64,000 nt of DNA from Dendrolimus kikuchii (GCA_019925095.2 CM034402.1:6397501-6461500); one strand, 5' to 3'; positions 22,263-33,840 are shown, counted from the first letter of the stretch. Translations and numbers: made by a program. The notes: generated from the sequence alone by a model not told the origin.

Positions 22263-22825
22263 AAATCATTACAGATTTCAAGAGATTTACATCTTCTCAG
22301 CTATGTACGTATTATGGAAACCAAATAAATTATGTAGACATATCGTAAAGTACAGGTAAAACTCAATACGCTTTCGTAAAACATAGAGCATTGTGTTTAT
22401 AAATAATGTAAAACTTTTGGAGGAAGTTTATCAGAAACATCTGAATATATTATGTTCCCTGAAAGCGTTCCTTTGTCGCGAATATCTTATATTAATTAGG
22501 GCGGAAAATTGATTTACAATACGCGCGACTTCTCTGCCGTAATTGTAGAATTCAGGATAAATTTTAATGCGATCTTCACTGTGACATTGTTTGTTTGCAA
22601 GCTGCCACCCAACCCAACTCCCCCCTGGATTGTATGCCTAAATACCAACTGCTGTCGATAAAAGTTTTAGTAGACTCACGCTACGACTTACTTTACAATA
22701 TATTATGCGTTGACTTTAATACAACCGCGCTAAGCGCCCGGTCAACTTCCATTTATGCATTACATTATGTTTATTTATTTGACTATTTATGTTTACTAGT
22801 GGTCGCCCAGTGGTCGAAATTCAAC
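22263..22825. other. AT-rich stretch
   Basis: No gene recognised; a 79-codon frame at 22595-22834 has no known features. Confidence 0.4.
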
Positions 22826-23133
22826 CATAATTAATTTAAATTATAAGTTTGAACATTATTAAGGTTCTGTTGTCAAAGACTATAATAATCATAGATTTCA
22901 CTAAGTCTACACTGTTAATTTGACATTAACAATAAACAAAAGAGTATATATGCGTGTGTGTGTCAAATACATGGTAGTGTGTGTAATGTTTTTTTATTTA
23001 AAGTATTTTTATGCAAAAATTTGCATTCTGCACTCCTCTGTATAAACTATAAATGTGCGAAATTTCATACTCCTCCGTAAGCGCAATTTTCGTAAAAAGG
23101 GGTACATAGTTTATGATTCACGTATTAATATAA
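22826..23133. repeat. Repeat family M, copy 2
   Basis: Direct counterpart of 1-345. Its left edge lies near AACCATAATTAATTTAAATT, so copy 1 probably begins just outside or at the window start. Confidence 0.75.
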
Positions 23134-23174
23134 TGATTTATTTAACTACCTATAAAGCAGAATCTCTTGCGGGT

Positions 23175-23488
23175 ATTTTTTTTTATTGCAGGAGTTCAGC
23201 AGACAGGCAGACGGCCCACTTAATGGAAAGCAGTTACCATCGCCTATGGACATTTGCAACACCAAAGGTGTTACAAATGCGCTGCTGCTCTATTAAAGGC
23301 GACTGGAACCTGTTCACTAATGCCGGAACACAATACAAGGTTGTTATGGCGACATACTCTAGACCAAGGGTTGTAGCCATCCAGTTGGGCAAATGGCCTA
23401 CCACCTAGCTGTGAGTTGTCTAGTCGCCTCTTACGACAGGCCCCCCACCGCAGGAAATTGTATTCTTTCTCCGTTCCTACACGGATAT
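23175..23488 (-). mobile_element. Retroposon family B, copy 6 (full length)
   Basis: Minus orientation, TTTTTTTTTATTGCAGGAGT to CCGTTCCTACACGGATAT. The 117-codon frame at 23055-23408 runs in from flanking DNA and is not a gene. Confidence 0.9.
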
Positions 23489-24138
23489 ATGTGCGGCCGG
23501 TCTCGAAAGAATTCTATAACAACTTAAACAAACCGATGTAGTAGCGGTGTAGGAAATCTTATTGGATATATCTAAATATAGTATTATTGATACAATTCTT
23601 TTTCTAATACTTAAACGACGATATATATATACCCTTCTATAAACATTGAACACACTTTTTGTATGAAAATAATTTATCAAATGAGTTTTAAAAATTATTT
23701 TAATAAGGCAGTTTCCTGACCTAATGTGCAAGTTGTGGGACGCCGAGCTTCAGTACAATGCACGATAACAACCCTATTTCATTTTCCACATCTAAACACA
23801 ATTCCAATTATCGACTTTACACTTCACTTTAAGCTTTACTTAATCGTTCCCAACAAACACTAGCCGCTTTTATATTTTTGCGCCAAAACCAACTAACTTG
23901 CCGTAAACGATCGCTATCCTAAGTGGCGCCATCTTTAAACAGCGAATGTTTGCGAAAACCAGGTTTTCATAACAATACATTGTACAACTACTTATTTTCA
24001 CAACTTTCAAAGTTATACATCATATACAATCATTTACATAGTTTCATATAATCTATTAAATGATGGCGTTATTATATGAGTAATTACTATAACTATAGTT
24101 TCAATATATATTACCTAATATATATTTTAGGAAGCCAA
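23489..24138. other. AT-rich stretch with a SINE scrap
   Basis: GGCAGTTTCCTGACCTAATG at 23708-23728 is a fragment of SINE family F. Otherwise nothing recognised. Confidence 0.45.
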
Positions 24139-24307
24139 AAATATTGTTAAAATTACCACGTACTAACGGTGAAGAAATACATCGTGATGAAACCTGCACA
24201 TCGAGATAACTGATTTGTCAAATTCGCCTTATACCCTCCGTTCCTCTACAAGAATTCGGAGGTCTGAGCACAGTAGTGAAACGTAGGTACATGGGCTGAT
24301 ATTATTA
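24139..24307 (+). mobile_element. SINE family F, copy 2 (5'-truncated)
   Basis: ATATTGTTAAAATTACCACG, CATCGAGATAACTGATTTG, GGAGGTCTGAGCACAGTAG and GGGCTGATATTATTA match the body and tail of copy 1; the tRNA-like head is missing. Its terminal (ATT)n is interrupted by the Helitron-like element starting at 24308. Confidence 0.75.
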
Positions 24308-24850
24308 TCTATAATATTATAAAATTGTAAGCATGCCGTTTCTGTACATTGAAGTTATGAAAAAAACCCAACTGGAATAGACTACATAAATGACGGGGAA
24401 CACGATGCATTTTTTTTTAAATTTCTTGTCAGTTTGTCGTTTTGTCTGTTTGGTCTGGAGTCACGTAAACACTAATGAGCCGATTTCGGTTCAGTTTTTG
24501 CTGATGACAGCTAATTCAGACTTAAAATCTGCGCTACTTTTTATCCTGGTTTTTTTCTGGGTATGATTTAAAATAGCGAGATTAAAAAAAAACGATTTTC
24601 AACGTAATTTTTCACTGATCGATAGCAAAGTTTATGTAATAAAATGTGTTATTTATTATCCCGAGAATCCCGCGGGAATTTTCCCGGGAGAGGTTTATAG
24701 TTGTTCGGGTGCATAAAAATTTGCATATTCCGGCACATTTTTCACTAAAACGATAACTTACATTCTTTTTTAAATGCTGTTTAGTTTGTGTCCCGGGAGT
24801 CCCGCGGGAATTTCAAGTCTAGCGTGGAAGAAGCCGCGGGCATATCCTAG
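24308..24850 (+). mobile_element. Helitron-like family D, copy 2 (complete)
   Basis: 543 bp starting TCTATAATATTATAAAATTG and ending GCCGCGGGCATATCCTAG, with A before and T after, i.e. inserted at an AT dinucleotide without duplication. These are the Helitron terminal rules (5' TC, 3' CTRR, A^T). Internal ACACGATGCATTTTTTT, TCCCGCGGGAATTTTCC and GTTCGGGTGCATAAAAAT recur in the other D copies. No ORF: non-autonomous. Confidence 0.8.
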
Positions 24851-25395
24851 TAAGTTTTGAGAAGGTAACAAACTTACTTTTGCAATTCTTGTATATTAGT
24901 CTGGAGTATAATATTTGCGTACATTTGTTTCCACAATCTACTTTCATTCTCCTCACGTACACTTTACATTTCTATATTAATAAGTATATGAAATTTTAAT
25001 CTCCGCAACCAACTCATTTCACTTTAATAAAAACGCGAAATATAAGCCGGTGGGGAAAAAAGTAATAAAAACGCAACCACGACTTTAATCAAGATTATAC
25101 CTTTTACAGCCCATATCAGGTTCGTAGTAAAACTCACTCCAAATTGCTTACATAATTACAACATTAAGCCTTCACAACTGTTAATAACCCGAGAACGGGT
25201 TAAGTTTAAACGTCCGCAATGAGTGCAAGCTGTTTCGGAGTTTTTGACGATTTCAAAAATTTTAATACAACCAACGAGGAACCTTAAAGTAGGATGAACG
25301 CCCAATCCAAAATTTATGCGTTGGAATAAGCGGGATTATGTCATAACGCAGGATTTTACGTTAATAGGCATTTGATTTTTTTTTTATTCGAATAA
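24851..25395. other. AT-rich stretch
   Basis: Nothing recognised. Confidence 0.45.
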
Positions 25396-25408
25396 ATAAT
25401 AGAACACG

Positions 25409-25629
25409 AATAATAGTCGTGGAAGGCCAGGACACACCTTCCATGATCAAATTGATCGTGTACTAGCGAAGGGTGATGTCAGGAGCCTTAAGAACAGACG
25501 AGTGTGCATGACAAGAGTTATGAATGTCAAAGAAGCAAGTGAGGTGTGTAAGAATGGGCCTAAATGGCGCTCTGTTGTTCGTGCCTACCCCGCAAGGGAA
25601 CTGGCGTGAAGTTATGTATGTATATATGT
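25409..25629 (+). mobile_element. LINE family A, copy 3 (5'-truncated)
   Basis: Plus strand: ORF end with DRVLAKGDVRSLKNRRVCMT and stop after ELA, then AGTTATGTATGTATATATGT. Flanked by the 13 bp duplication ATAATAGAACACG at 25396-25408 and 25630-25642. The only A copy on the plus strand. Confidence 0.9.
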
Positions 25630-25951
25630 ATAATAGAACACGGTATAGCCATGTAATCTTCTTTCGACCTATACAAATTTTTCTGCGATTATATTCAAAT
25701 TCTTCATTTAAATCTGACGGCATGTTTCCTTTTTCGCACACACATCAAATTCATTCATTGTCAAGTCATAAAATAAATCCCTTCTCGAATGTAAATATAT
25801 AAAATTGTTACGTCACGTACACGGAACAATTTATTGCTCCATAATTGGCAAGGTAAAAACTGATTAGTCCATGTACGTGCCAAAATCTGTCAATACAGAA
25901 AACCTTCGAGAGATGCATTTATGAATAGTAATGAGTAGTACACGTGTGAGA

Positions 25952-26224
25952 CAGTACATTTGTCCCGTACAAATTTGTACTGGTACGGCTCAAAATTTAA
26001 ATTCGTACTACTTAAAAAAAACCCGCTAGTAGTCACGCGGCAAATGTAAGAAGAAGGACGGAACGAGGACACCAGTACACTAACACCTCTACGAATATTC
26101 ACAAGACAAAGAGGGACAACATGACATGCACGACTGCTAGTAAAATGAGGTGACCGATACCGATCACATCCGATTCTTAATTAACGTTTCCGAATTAGAA
26201 GTTTTGTACGGGACAAATGTACTG
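25952..26224. mobile_element. MITE with 22 bp perfect terminal inverted repeats
   Basis: 25952-25973 (CAGTACATTTGTCCCGTAC plus AAA) is exactly mirrored at 26203-26224. The 273 bp element has no ORF. I see no clear target duplication, so the true ends may lie slightly outside. Seen once in this window. Confidence 0.75.
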
Positions 26225-26384
26225 CCGTGGTACAAACCATATAAATTTCCTCGCCTCGTTTGTTCCTACATTGTATTGGTTCAGTACAAAATGTCATGTT
26301 ACTCTTACAAACTCATTTAAAAATCATGTCCTGCCCAACTCTATTTATGAATATGTTTAGGTTTTACATATTTTGACGTAAAGA

Positions 26385-26600
26385 GAGTGCCCCATTTAGG
26401 GAGGAGAACCGAGATGGAATGCTCCTCCGTCTTAAAGGAAGATTTGCCAGCGAGGTTATCGTTGTTCCTCGCAGGTCTAGTCCGTCTATTACTGTTGGGA
26501 ATTTGTATATAGTCTTTGTATATTTCGGGAATCGTTTGCGACCTCAATTATTACACAGCGTCATCTATCTATGTAAGTGTTCCAATATACACGTATCAGT
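26385..26600 (+). repeat. Repeat family O, copy 1
   Basis: AGATGGAATGCTCCTCCGTC, AAAGGAAGATTTGCCAGCGA, CCTCGCAGGTCTAG and TATTTCGGGAAT ... TCAATTATTACACAGCGTCA. The same blocks occur at 31.8-32.4 and 63.83-64.0 kb. Non-coding, class unknown. Confidence 0.75.
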
Positions 26601-27278
26601 TAAAAATTCTGTCTTAAATGTAATGCTAAATTAATTAAGCAATGATAACATATGGAGTTCAACACTCGTCGTCTTATTTTATACTCACCTCTCAAGCGGT
26701 CGAACTTAACTCTATGATGGCGATAGAGCCACGGGCTCTCGCCAGTGGTGCATCACCCCATCCAAGGGATAACCATCATACACGTACTACAAACATATTC
26801 TATCCCCACAAAAATAAATTTTAATAATATTCAAACATCCAAAAAAGTAACTTTCATATTAGATATAAATTCGTATGAATATGTTTATTTTATTAAATTA
26901 TTTTTCAGTATACTTACATTTAATAGTAAACTGAGACCTTAGAAATAATATTAAAGAATGCCGTTACCCATTTTATGATAGTCCGCCTCGTCAAAACCAA
27001 TTGCGATCACCATTAAAGTTATATTAGTACTAGCCTTAAACCCGGTTTATATACTGAAAGTAATTTCTTGCAAAAAACTGAATGGAGCACTATACTAACG
27101 TTTTTATTAGTCGTCAGAACTGTATAAAGTTTATTGACGCATGCTCCGAGACAAAAAATCTTGTCTGGATGTAGGTTTCTTAAATGAACAGCCAAGCGCG
27201 TGTCTCTCGAGATATTACTATATCAAATGTCAATGTGTGATAGTCAATGGTTTAGTAGATGATAACGATCGTACACTA
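26601..27278. other. AT-rich stretch
   Basis: No gene recognised. Short frames at 26642-26824 and 26745-26942 overlap and lack known features. Confidence 0.4.
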
Positions 27279-28393
27279 ATGCCCGGTTTCTGAGGTTACC
27301 GGTTATGAGTTTAATAACAATTGATTCCATAAAGTTATGTAATAGATAAACTTAGATTAACTGTTAACCTACAACTAGTACCAAAACTCGACACTAGATT
27401 GATCTATTTAAGAAGGAATATCTAATATTTATTTACATCAAACAAAACACATGGAATAGATAAACGCCTAATATTGGTCAGTTAAGTTGAACCTAATTTA
27501 ACTATCGTACGATGGTGTGTTCAGAAACCCAATTTTATAAGTTACTAGCTGTGCCCGCGACGTCGTCCGCGTGGAATTTGCTTTCAAAACCCTCCGATTT
27601 TGAAACATTCTTCATTGGTGCTCCGCTCCCATTGGTCTTAGCGTGACTAGGCTATATAACCTATAGCCTTCCTCGATAAATGGGCTATCCAACACTGAAA
27701 GTTTTTTTCAAATCAGACCAGTAGTTCCTGAGATTAGCGCGTTCAAGCAAACAATATATTAGTATATTTGGCTACAACACTAATACTTACATTTTAAATA
27801 TCGCGATATCTTTTGAATGAAACGTCCGAAATGAATAATTCAAAAAGTTCTAGAAAGGAATTCGTCTTGAATATGGAGTAATTTATTTTGATAAGGATTA
27901 ATACCAAGGTACAAAATAAAGAGTTTTTGAAGCGACGGCATTTTAATTATTTAAAAAAATAAAAGAAAACACTTATTGTGAGATAACTACAATAGTTAGA
28001 CATGGTTATGCGATATTTTTTGTAGACAATTTATGTGTTCTGCAAAGTGGTAGTACATTGTTTTGTTCTATAATCAATAGTTTTCGCAGCGCACGCTGTG
28101 TAAGGATTTTTTCGGGTAATTTTTTTACACCTTGGCTTACATTATTGAACTTTTAGTAAGGATCCCTAATTTTTTTAAAAATATAATATAACCTACAGCC
28201 TTCCTCGATAAATGTACTATTCAACACTGAAAGAATTTTACAAATCGGACCCGCGGTTCCTGAGATTAGCGTGTTTAAACAAACAAACAAACTGTTCAGC
28301 TTATAATATTAGTATAGATTGAACCGATGGCGCTAACGAACACATAAACTACTACTAACTACTACAGTTCAAAGTACCTCAGAAACCGGGCAT
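27279..28393. mobile_element. MITE with 18 bp TIRs, interrupted by a Helitron
   Basis: ATGCCCGGTTTCTGAGGT (27279-27296) is perfectly mirrored at 28376-28393. Removing the Helitron-like insert at 27545-28318 leaves about 340 bp of non-coding element. The CCCGGTTTCTGAGGT terminus is familiar from lepidopteran MITEs (general knowledge). Target duplication not certain. Confidence 0.8.
27545..28318 (-). mobile_element. Helitron-like family C, copy 1 (complete, nested)
   Basis: Minus-strand element: 3' end at 27545 (CTAGCTGTGCCCGCGACG on plus), 5' TC end at 28318 (TATAATATTAGTATAGA on plus), flanked by A27544 and T28319. It contains two copies of a 5'-end-like block (CTTCCTCGATAAATG ... CAACACTGAAAG ... 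CTGAGATTAGCG at 27675-27760 and 28198-28300), so it is composite. Inverted partner of 62345-63092. Confidence 0.85.
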
Positions 28394-28604
28394 AAGATGA
28401 AGTCTTGTATATATATGGAATATCTTATTCAGAATTTAGAAAGTTATATAGCGACTTTTTATTACCTAAAACAGACAAATAGGTCCACCTGATGCAATGT
28501 GGTTTATTTTATTTTTGAAGTGAAATTTCTTTAGAATCGTTGTGATATGAAACTCGGTCCAACTGTTTAGGAAGAGTTCAGTAACAGACACACTAACAGA
28601 AGAA

Positions 28605-28824
28605 TCCTACTAATATTATAAACGCGAAAGTTTGCAAGAAAGCATGGATGTATGTTCGTAACTCTTTCACGTAAAAACTACTGAATGGATTTTGACAAAA
28701 CTTTACAATAATATAGCTTACACAGAATAACACATAGGCTATAATTTATAAAGATAAAGTGTGAATTATCTAAAATATAACGATTTTCCATCACCACGTG
28801 GGTAAAACCGCGGGGCGCAACTAG
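28605..28824 (+). mobile_element. Helitron-like family E element
   Basis: 220 bp, TCCTACTAATATTATAAACG at the start and GGGGCGCAACTAG at the end, flanked by A and T. Internal CACGTAAAAACTACTGAATG and AACACATAGGCTATAA are typical of this type. Non-coding. Confidence 0.75.
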
Positions 28825-28907
28825 TTTAATATAAAAGTTCTTATACTTCGAAAATATTTCGTTGAAAAATTATACTTCTCCAACAACTGAACTCAACCTT
28901 TGTGTAC

Positions 28908-29000
28908 ATATTGGCAGCAATGTCCATAGGCGACGATAACCACTTTCCATCATAGTTAGGCCGTCAGTCTGTCTGCTGTGCTGCTGCAATAAAAATAAAA
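28908..29000 (+). mobile_element. Retroposon family B, copy 7 (3' fragment)
   Basis: ATGTCCATAGGCGACGATAA, CAGTCTGTCTGCTG and CTGCAATAAAAATAAAAAA: the tail of B only. Confidence 0.75.
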
Positions 29001-29307
29001 AAGCATGTTTCAGTGAGCGCTTGTCCTTACAAAATTTCAACGCATTATATATATTCGAAAGCTTTACAACTCAATAAAAGAGCCTTGGAAAAGTTAAATT
29101 TCTTTTGCGTTTGATAAGCCGAAGAGCGTCGCGAAAAGTATTAGAAAAGCGGAAACTTTTATTCGATGATCAATCACTTGGGCGATTCAAATTGTTTCAT
29201 TTTGGAGTTTGTCTGTCGTGTTTGTCCATTCTGGAGATTGCTTCTTGGAGCCATCAACTTCATATTTTGTACACTTACACCGTGAATACAGAATATTTTA
29301 TTATCCG

Positions 29308-29523
29308 TGCAGGAACGGCCTATCATAAGAGGCGATTAAACAATTGAAAGCCAGGTGGTAGTGTATTTATCGGTCTGGATTGCTTGATCTAGAATATACC
29401 AGGATAACAACCTTGAATTGTATTCCGGCATTAGTGGCCAGGTTCTAGTCCCCCTCTAGAGAGTGGCAGCACATTGGTAGCACTTTGGTGTTACAAACTG
29501 CTGAAGTTATGCAATAAAAAAAT
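29308..29523 (+). mobile_element. Retroposon family B, copy 8 (internally deleted)
   Basis: CCGTGCAGGAACGGCCTATC joins the head directly to the GGCCTATC region, so about 25 bp are missing there; the GGCGATGGTAA segment near the tail is also missing. Ends TGCAATAAAAAAAT. Confidence 0.8.
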
Positions 29524-31059
29524 AGAATTAACAGTCCTAGTTGGTACTACGTAGGTAAGTAGGTACTAGAACTGTCATTCCTAGTATTCTATTTCCATTG
29601 GTAATTACATACCTATACAAAAATAACGACGCGATGGGTTTAAAGACTAATTTCCAGTATGCACAGAACAAACAAACTGCATGCATTGCTTAATAGCTAC
29701 TACCCGTGCGCAGGTTTGCCGATAGCCTCATGATGTCACGCGTCGACGGTCACTAGGGTTGACAAAAAAAAGGTTACATAAATAGTTGTTGCAATAAATG
29801 TATTATTTTAATATATTATTGTATATATATACTTTACATAAGTAAGTATATACAATAATAGTAATACAATTATAGTAAGTAGCTTATAGTTTTGTCAGAA
29901 CTATTCACTAAGTGAGTCCCGGAATGTTCGTAAATGTCAATTAAACATTTAGTAATTCCGTCTATACTTTACTGTTTGTATGTGCCCGGATTTCCACAGA
30001 ATACTTAAGGAATGTATCCGGGCATCCGAATAAAACCGCTGGTTAGCAAATAGCTCAACTTTGCGCGTCCGTTGTGGTGTGTTCAAAAAGTAATAAATAT
30101 GAATACATATAACTTACATAGCACGTAGTTTACGTCCGCTAGCACGCTGCACTTTACACAATCACAGAAAATATAAGTTCAAAGTTCACTGGGCCGGCCT
30201 TTGATATTGTTTTTATATAAAAAGTATGTTGAGAAGTTTAGTGTCCCAGGGTTCGAAGTGAAGTCTTGCAGCCGCGCCGTCGCCGCTGCATTTCGCGCGT
30301 ACTCGGTGTTGGGGGGAGGGAGATAGACATATATACACATTACTATAGTAGAGAGAGAGAGAAGAGTATACTATGTAATGTATGAAAGTATAATCTGGCA
30401 ACCATGCTTGATTTTCCCGCTTAAATACGGCACTTCCGGTAAACCAGTTTCCGTGTGACTTCCATTTGTAAAAATCAGACTATGAGAACTGTTTATTAAC
30501 ATACGTGGCGACATTTCTGGTTGTCTACTTCCATTGCTTGTTTTTTTACGTTCTTATAGTATGCAACCTGGCGGAGTGGCACATAAGTCAGTGTGATTCT
30601 GTAACAGTAAAGTGTGAAGACGACAAGTTCTCTGCAAGTATACTGTGCAATTCGCCAGAATAATACAATAAAGTGATTTATGGATTGTAATGTTGCGTCT
30701 CATTTCTGGACCTTTTAGTTCCATTTTATTTAAGTTACTCGTATCGATTCATAAGAATATTATATACGTAGTAATTGTGGAAAGTTATTTATTTAGTTAT
30801 AACTAGCTATGTCATTATAATATTATGTGCCATTGGCGTATAAAGAGTATTGTATATTGTATTGTATTGTGGTATACCTATATTATAAAAAACCAAAATG
30901 GTAAATAAGCTGGAACGACATACACACTTAAATCATCCCACAATCGGCTCTACCAAGAAACTAGCCGAAAGCTTTAAATAAAGCCGAAAAAGCTTCTTTT
31001 TGTGAATTCAATCGAAAAATCTTTTACAATACCTATATATACTCAAAACTTCGTGACAT
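29524..31059. other. Unresolved stretch with imperfect palindromes
   Basis: ATTATTGTATATATATACTT and its near-mirror AAGTATATACAATAATAG (about 29814-29862) form a long AT hairpin. CCCGGAT ... ATCCGGGC (29987-30027) form another. AATAAAGTGATTTATGG at 30668 followed by GTTGCGTCTCATTTCTGGAC resembles a retroelement 3' end or LTR R-U5, but no partner was found. Confidence 0.4.
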
Positions 31060-31455
31060 TCTGTATAATATTATAAAATTCTAAACATGCCATGTCTGTA
31101 CATTGAGGCTATTTTAAAAAAGCAACTGTAATAGACTATATAAATGATGGAGAACACGATGCAATTTTTTTCTTGTCTCTATGTCGGTTTCTCTGTTGGT
31201 TCAGGATTCACATAAAAACTACTATGCCGATTTCGATTCGGTTTTCGTTGATCGATAGCAAATTTGTAGACTTAAAATCTACGCTACTTTTTATCCCGGA
31301 AATCCTGCAGTAATTTTCCCGGAAGCGGTTTGTAGTTGTTCGAGTGCATAAAAATTAGCTAATTCCGACACAGTTTTCACTAAAATGATAGCTTCTATTC
31401 TTTTTTAAATGCTGCGGTACTTTGTGTCCCGGCAGTTCAGCGGAAATTTCAAGTT
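31060..31455 (+). mobile_element. Helitron-like family D, copy 3 (3'-truncated)
   Basis: Starts TCTGTATAATATTATAAAAT and runs through ACACGATGCAATTTTTTTC and ACTTTTTATCCCGGAAATCC to GGAAATTTCAAGT, then leaves the family just before the CTAG end. Confidence 0.7.
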
Positions 31456-31796
31456 AAAACTATAAAAATGATATAAAAAAATACTGATATCTAAACTTCC
31501 TAGTATCAAAAATGATTTATAAAGCATGTTCGCCGACGACGTTCGAATAACTGATTTTCAGTTATTCCGGTCGCGACCAAGTTTCTACTGAATTTTTTTG
31601 GACTCCTCCCAAGTTTTCGGCTTCAAATACTTGAGTCTATTTTCCACTCTACCACCTAGGCTAGATTCGTATATCATAATTTTTTTGCTCTTCGTATTAT
31701 TGCTGTTGCTTCTGGAAATTGAGCGTGATATTACCCGTCTCTTTTTTTCACCTTCTCTGATTTTTTTGGGGTCGACACAATGTCTTTTTCTTCTCT

Positions 31797-32390
31797 ATGC
31801 TGATGAAGGAGGTGCCCTGATACAGGGTGGAAGAGAGAGATGGAATGGTCCTCCGTAAAGGAAGATCTGCCAGCGAGGCTAATGCTGTACCTCGCAGGCC
31901 TAGAATATACAATGTACTTCTTTAGGCCTAGGCCCATTCATTTTTTTTTATAGCGGGAGTTCAGCAGACATGCAGACGGCCCACTTGATGGAAAGCAATT
32001 ACCATCGCCTATGGACATTTGCAACACCAAAGGTGCTACAAATGCCCTGCTGCTCTCTTAAGGGAGACTGGAACCTGGTCACTAATGCCGGAACATAACT
32101 TGAGGTTGTTATGGCGGCATACTCTAGACCAGGGGTAATAGCCATCCAGTCGGGCAAATACCCTACCAACTGGCTGTGGGTTGTTTTGTCGCCTTTTACG
32201 ACAGGCCACCCGGCCGCAGGAAGTTGTATTCTTTCTCCGTTCCTGCGCGGATGAGAAATTTTCTTCAACTTTATTCCATTAGAGTTGAAAATTTTGTATA
32301 TATTCTTTGTATATCTCGGGAAACGTTTGTGACATCAATTATTGCACAGCGCCATCTATTGGTTTGCAAGTGTTCCACTACACTGGCATA
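31797..32390 (+). repeat. Repeat family O, copy 2, split by a B insertion
   Basis: 31797-31942 (GAGATGGAATGGTCCTCCGT ... CGCAGGCCTAG ... CCTAGGCCCAT) and 32258-32390 (AGTTGAAAATTTTGTATATA ... GGGAAACGTTTGTGACATCA) are contiguous at 63.83-64.0 kb; a family B retroposon lies between them here. Ends near CAGCGCCATCTATTGG. Confidence 0.8.
31943..32254 (-). mobile_element. Retroposon family B, copy 9 (full length, nested)
   Basis: Minus orientation, TTTTTTTTATAGCGGGAG to CTCCGTTCCTGCGCGGATGA. Inserted in repeat O, which dates it after O. Confidence 0.9.
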
Positions 32391-32839
32391 CGTTCTCTGA
32401 CACGCCGCAAATCATTATAGTATCGTTCATCAATCTCTTTTTTGGTCTACCTTTACATTTGTACCCATCAATGTTACAGTTTAAATTATTTTTGTCACTT
32501 GACTTTCATCCCTCCTTAATGACCGTGATATTATCCTATACTACAAATACATTAGTGATGCGAAAAGGTACGCAACCTTTTCGAAAATGGCTTCCAAATA
32601 CTGGTCTATTGAACTAAATAATTTTATTAATAACTAGTACTGTTAGCGAAACTTCATTTGCGTTGCCATGATGATGTTTCTTAGGGAATTGCAAGAGCGG
32701 CATGACGTACGACGGCTATCCCGTGGAAGTGACGTCATTGACCGGAATAAAATGTATCTGGAATATTGATATAAGCTAGGTCTGTGTTAAGTTTAATTTA
32801 AATATGTTTAGTAGTTTTCACGTAATGCTAATAATATAC
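32391..32839. other. Unresolved stretch
   Basis: No gene recognised. GTGGAAGTGACG ... GTTTAGTAGTTTTCACGTAA near 32725-32825 looks like a transposon-end remnant of the 12.4 kb type. Confidence 0.35.
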
Positions 32840-32960
32840 AGACAGTTCAAAGTCAAAGTTTATTTAGTTCTTAAACATAAGTATTTACATATCAGAGTAT
32901 ATACATGATGGTACAAAAGTAAATGTTAAGGCTGGTCTATAGATATTGTAGACTAGCTGT
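32840..32960 (-). repeat. LINE 3' tail, minus strand
   Basis: GTTCAAAGTCAAAGTTTATT TAGTTC is the mirrored form of a lepidopteran LINE end (general knowledge). Only the tail region remains. Confidence 0.4.
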
Positions 32961-33151
32961 TGACAACCAGCCAGATCATTTGTGCAGGACGTTAATTGTA
33001 TATTCATATCTTCTGAAACCTATAGGACAGTATACGAACTCTTGATTCGAGACTGGATGTGTGCTGCATTATGACGATGATGCATTTTACAAAAGCATAA
33101 AAAAGAAAAAAAATCAAATATAAAATTCAATTCGCAACTTAAATGCCTGAA

Positions 33152-33420
33152 TCAACAAACCTGAGTCGCGATTCTTATACTATTTTTGTTTATCGTACGA
33201 TAGCTCGAGTGTGCCATAGAATAATTTGCATCGTCGGATAGCTTCAGCTCATTCCGGCTCACTCCAGCCAATCCTGCTGGTAACGAACTCTGGGTAAATT
33301 TATTCATAGCTTCCTTCCTTCTTGTAAATACGACGCTGGCAGCACAATCGATGTTTGGTTCTGATTTCATAACTAATCTACAGAGCCGTGATGTCATTCC
33401 AACATAAATTTTCATAGAAA
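33152..33420. other. Segment with an 87-codon minus-strand frame, unrecognised
   Basis: The frame at 33152-33415 has a balanced, protein-like amino-acid composition but no domain, signal peptide or neighbours that suggest a gene. Could be chance or an exon-sized relic. Confidence 0.25.
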
Positions 33421-33521
33421 ATATTGACAGACGAGTTGCTATAATGATTCGTTTGTATTGGGAGATAACTCGGCATCAATACAGCATGCGAGGGCTATCC
33501 ACAGCCGATATAACGACAGAC

Positions 33522-33735
33522 GGCTTCTGTGATCGAGCGGGCTGTCTTAGACGGCCGAACTCGCTGGAACGCAGAAGCCCCGGGTTCGATTCCTGGCATG
33601 GTAAATTTCGGAAACGAACTTTCTGTTATTTCCTATGGTCTGGGTTTCTGGAATCGGCCCCAGAGTGATCCGTTGTATATCACCCATAACACAAGCGTAA
33701 CTTGCTTAGTTTGGAAATATATAATGTGTGTGTTT
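33522..33735 (+). mobile_element. tRNA-headed SINE family S2, copy 1
   Basis: GTGATCGAGCGGGCTG and CCCCGGGTTCGATTCCTGG resemble A and B boxes. The body TCGGAAACGAACTTTCTGTTATTTCC and AACACAAGCGTAAC is shared with 41.36-41.53 kb (CCGAACTTTCCGTAAC, ACACCAGCGTAGC). Not a usable tRNA: the variable region is too long. Confidence 0.65.
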
Positions 33736-33840
33736 GTCTGCCGATTATTATTATTATATAGTAGTTACACTGCTATCTAGTAGTTATTCTCCGCAAGTAG
33801 TGTCATGAAGTTACGATCAAAGCATTCTGTTGTAGATAAG

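Noticed and set aside
29814..30720. Full LTR retrotransposon or LTR
   Set aside because: A plausible 3' end (AATAAA then TTCTGGACC) was seen, but no matching second LTR, no TG start with a target duplication and no coding region.
33522..33605. Possible tRNA gene
   Set aside because: tRNA-like head of SINE S2; the spacing between boxes is wrong and the body is shared with 41.4 kb.
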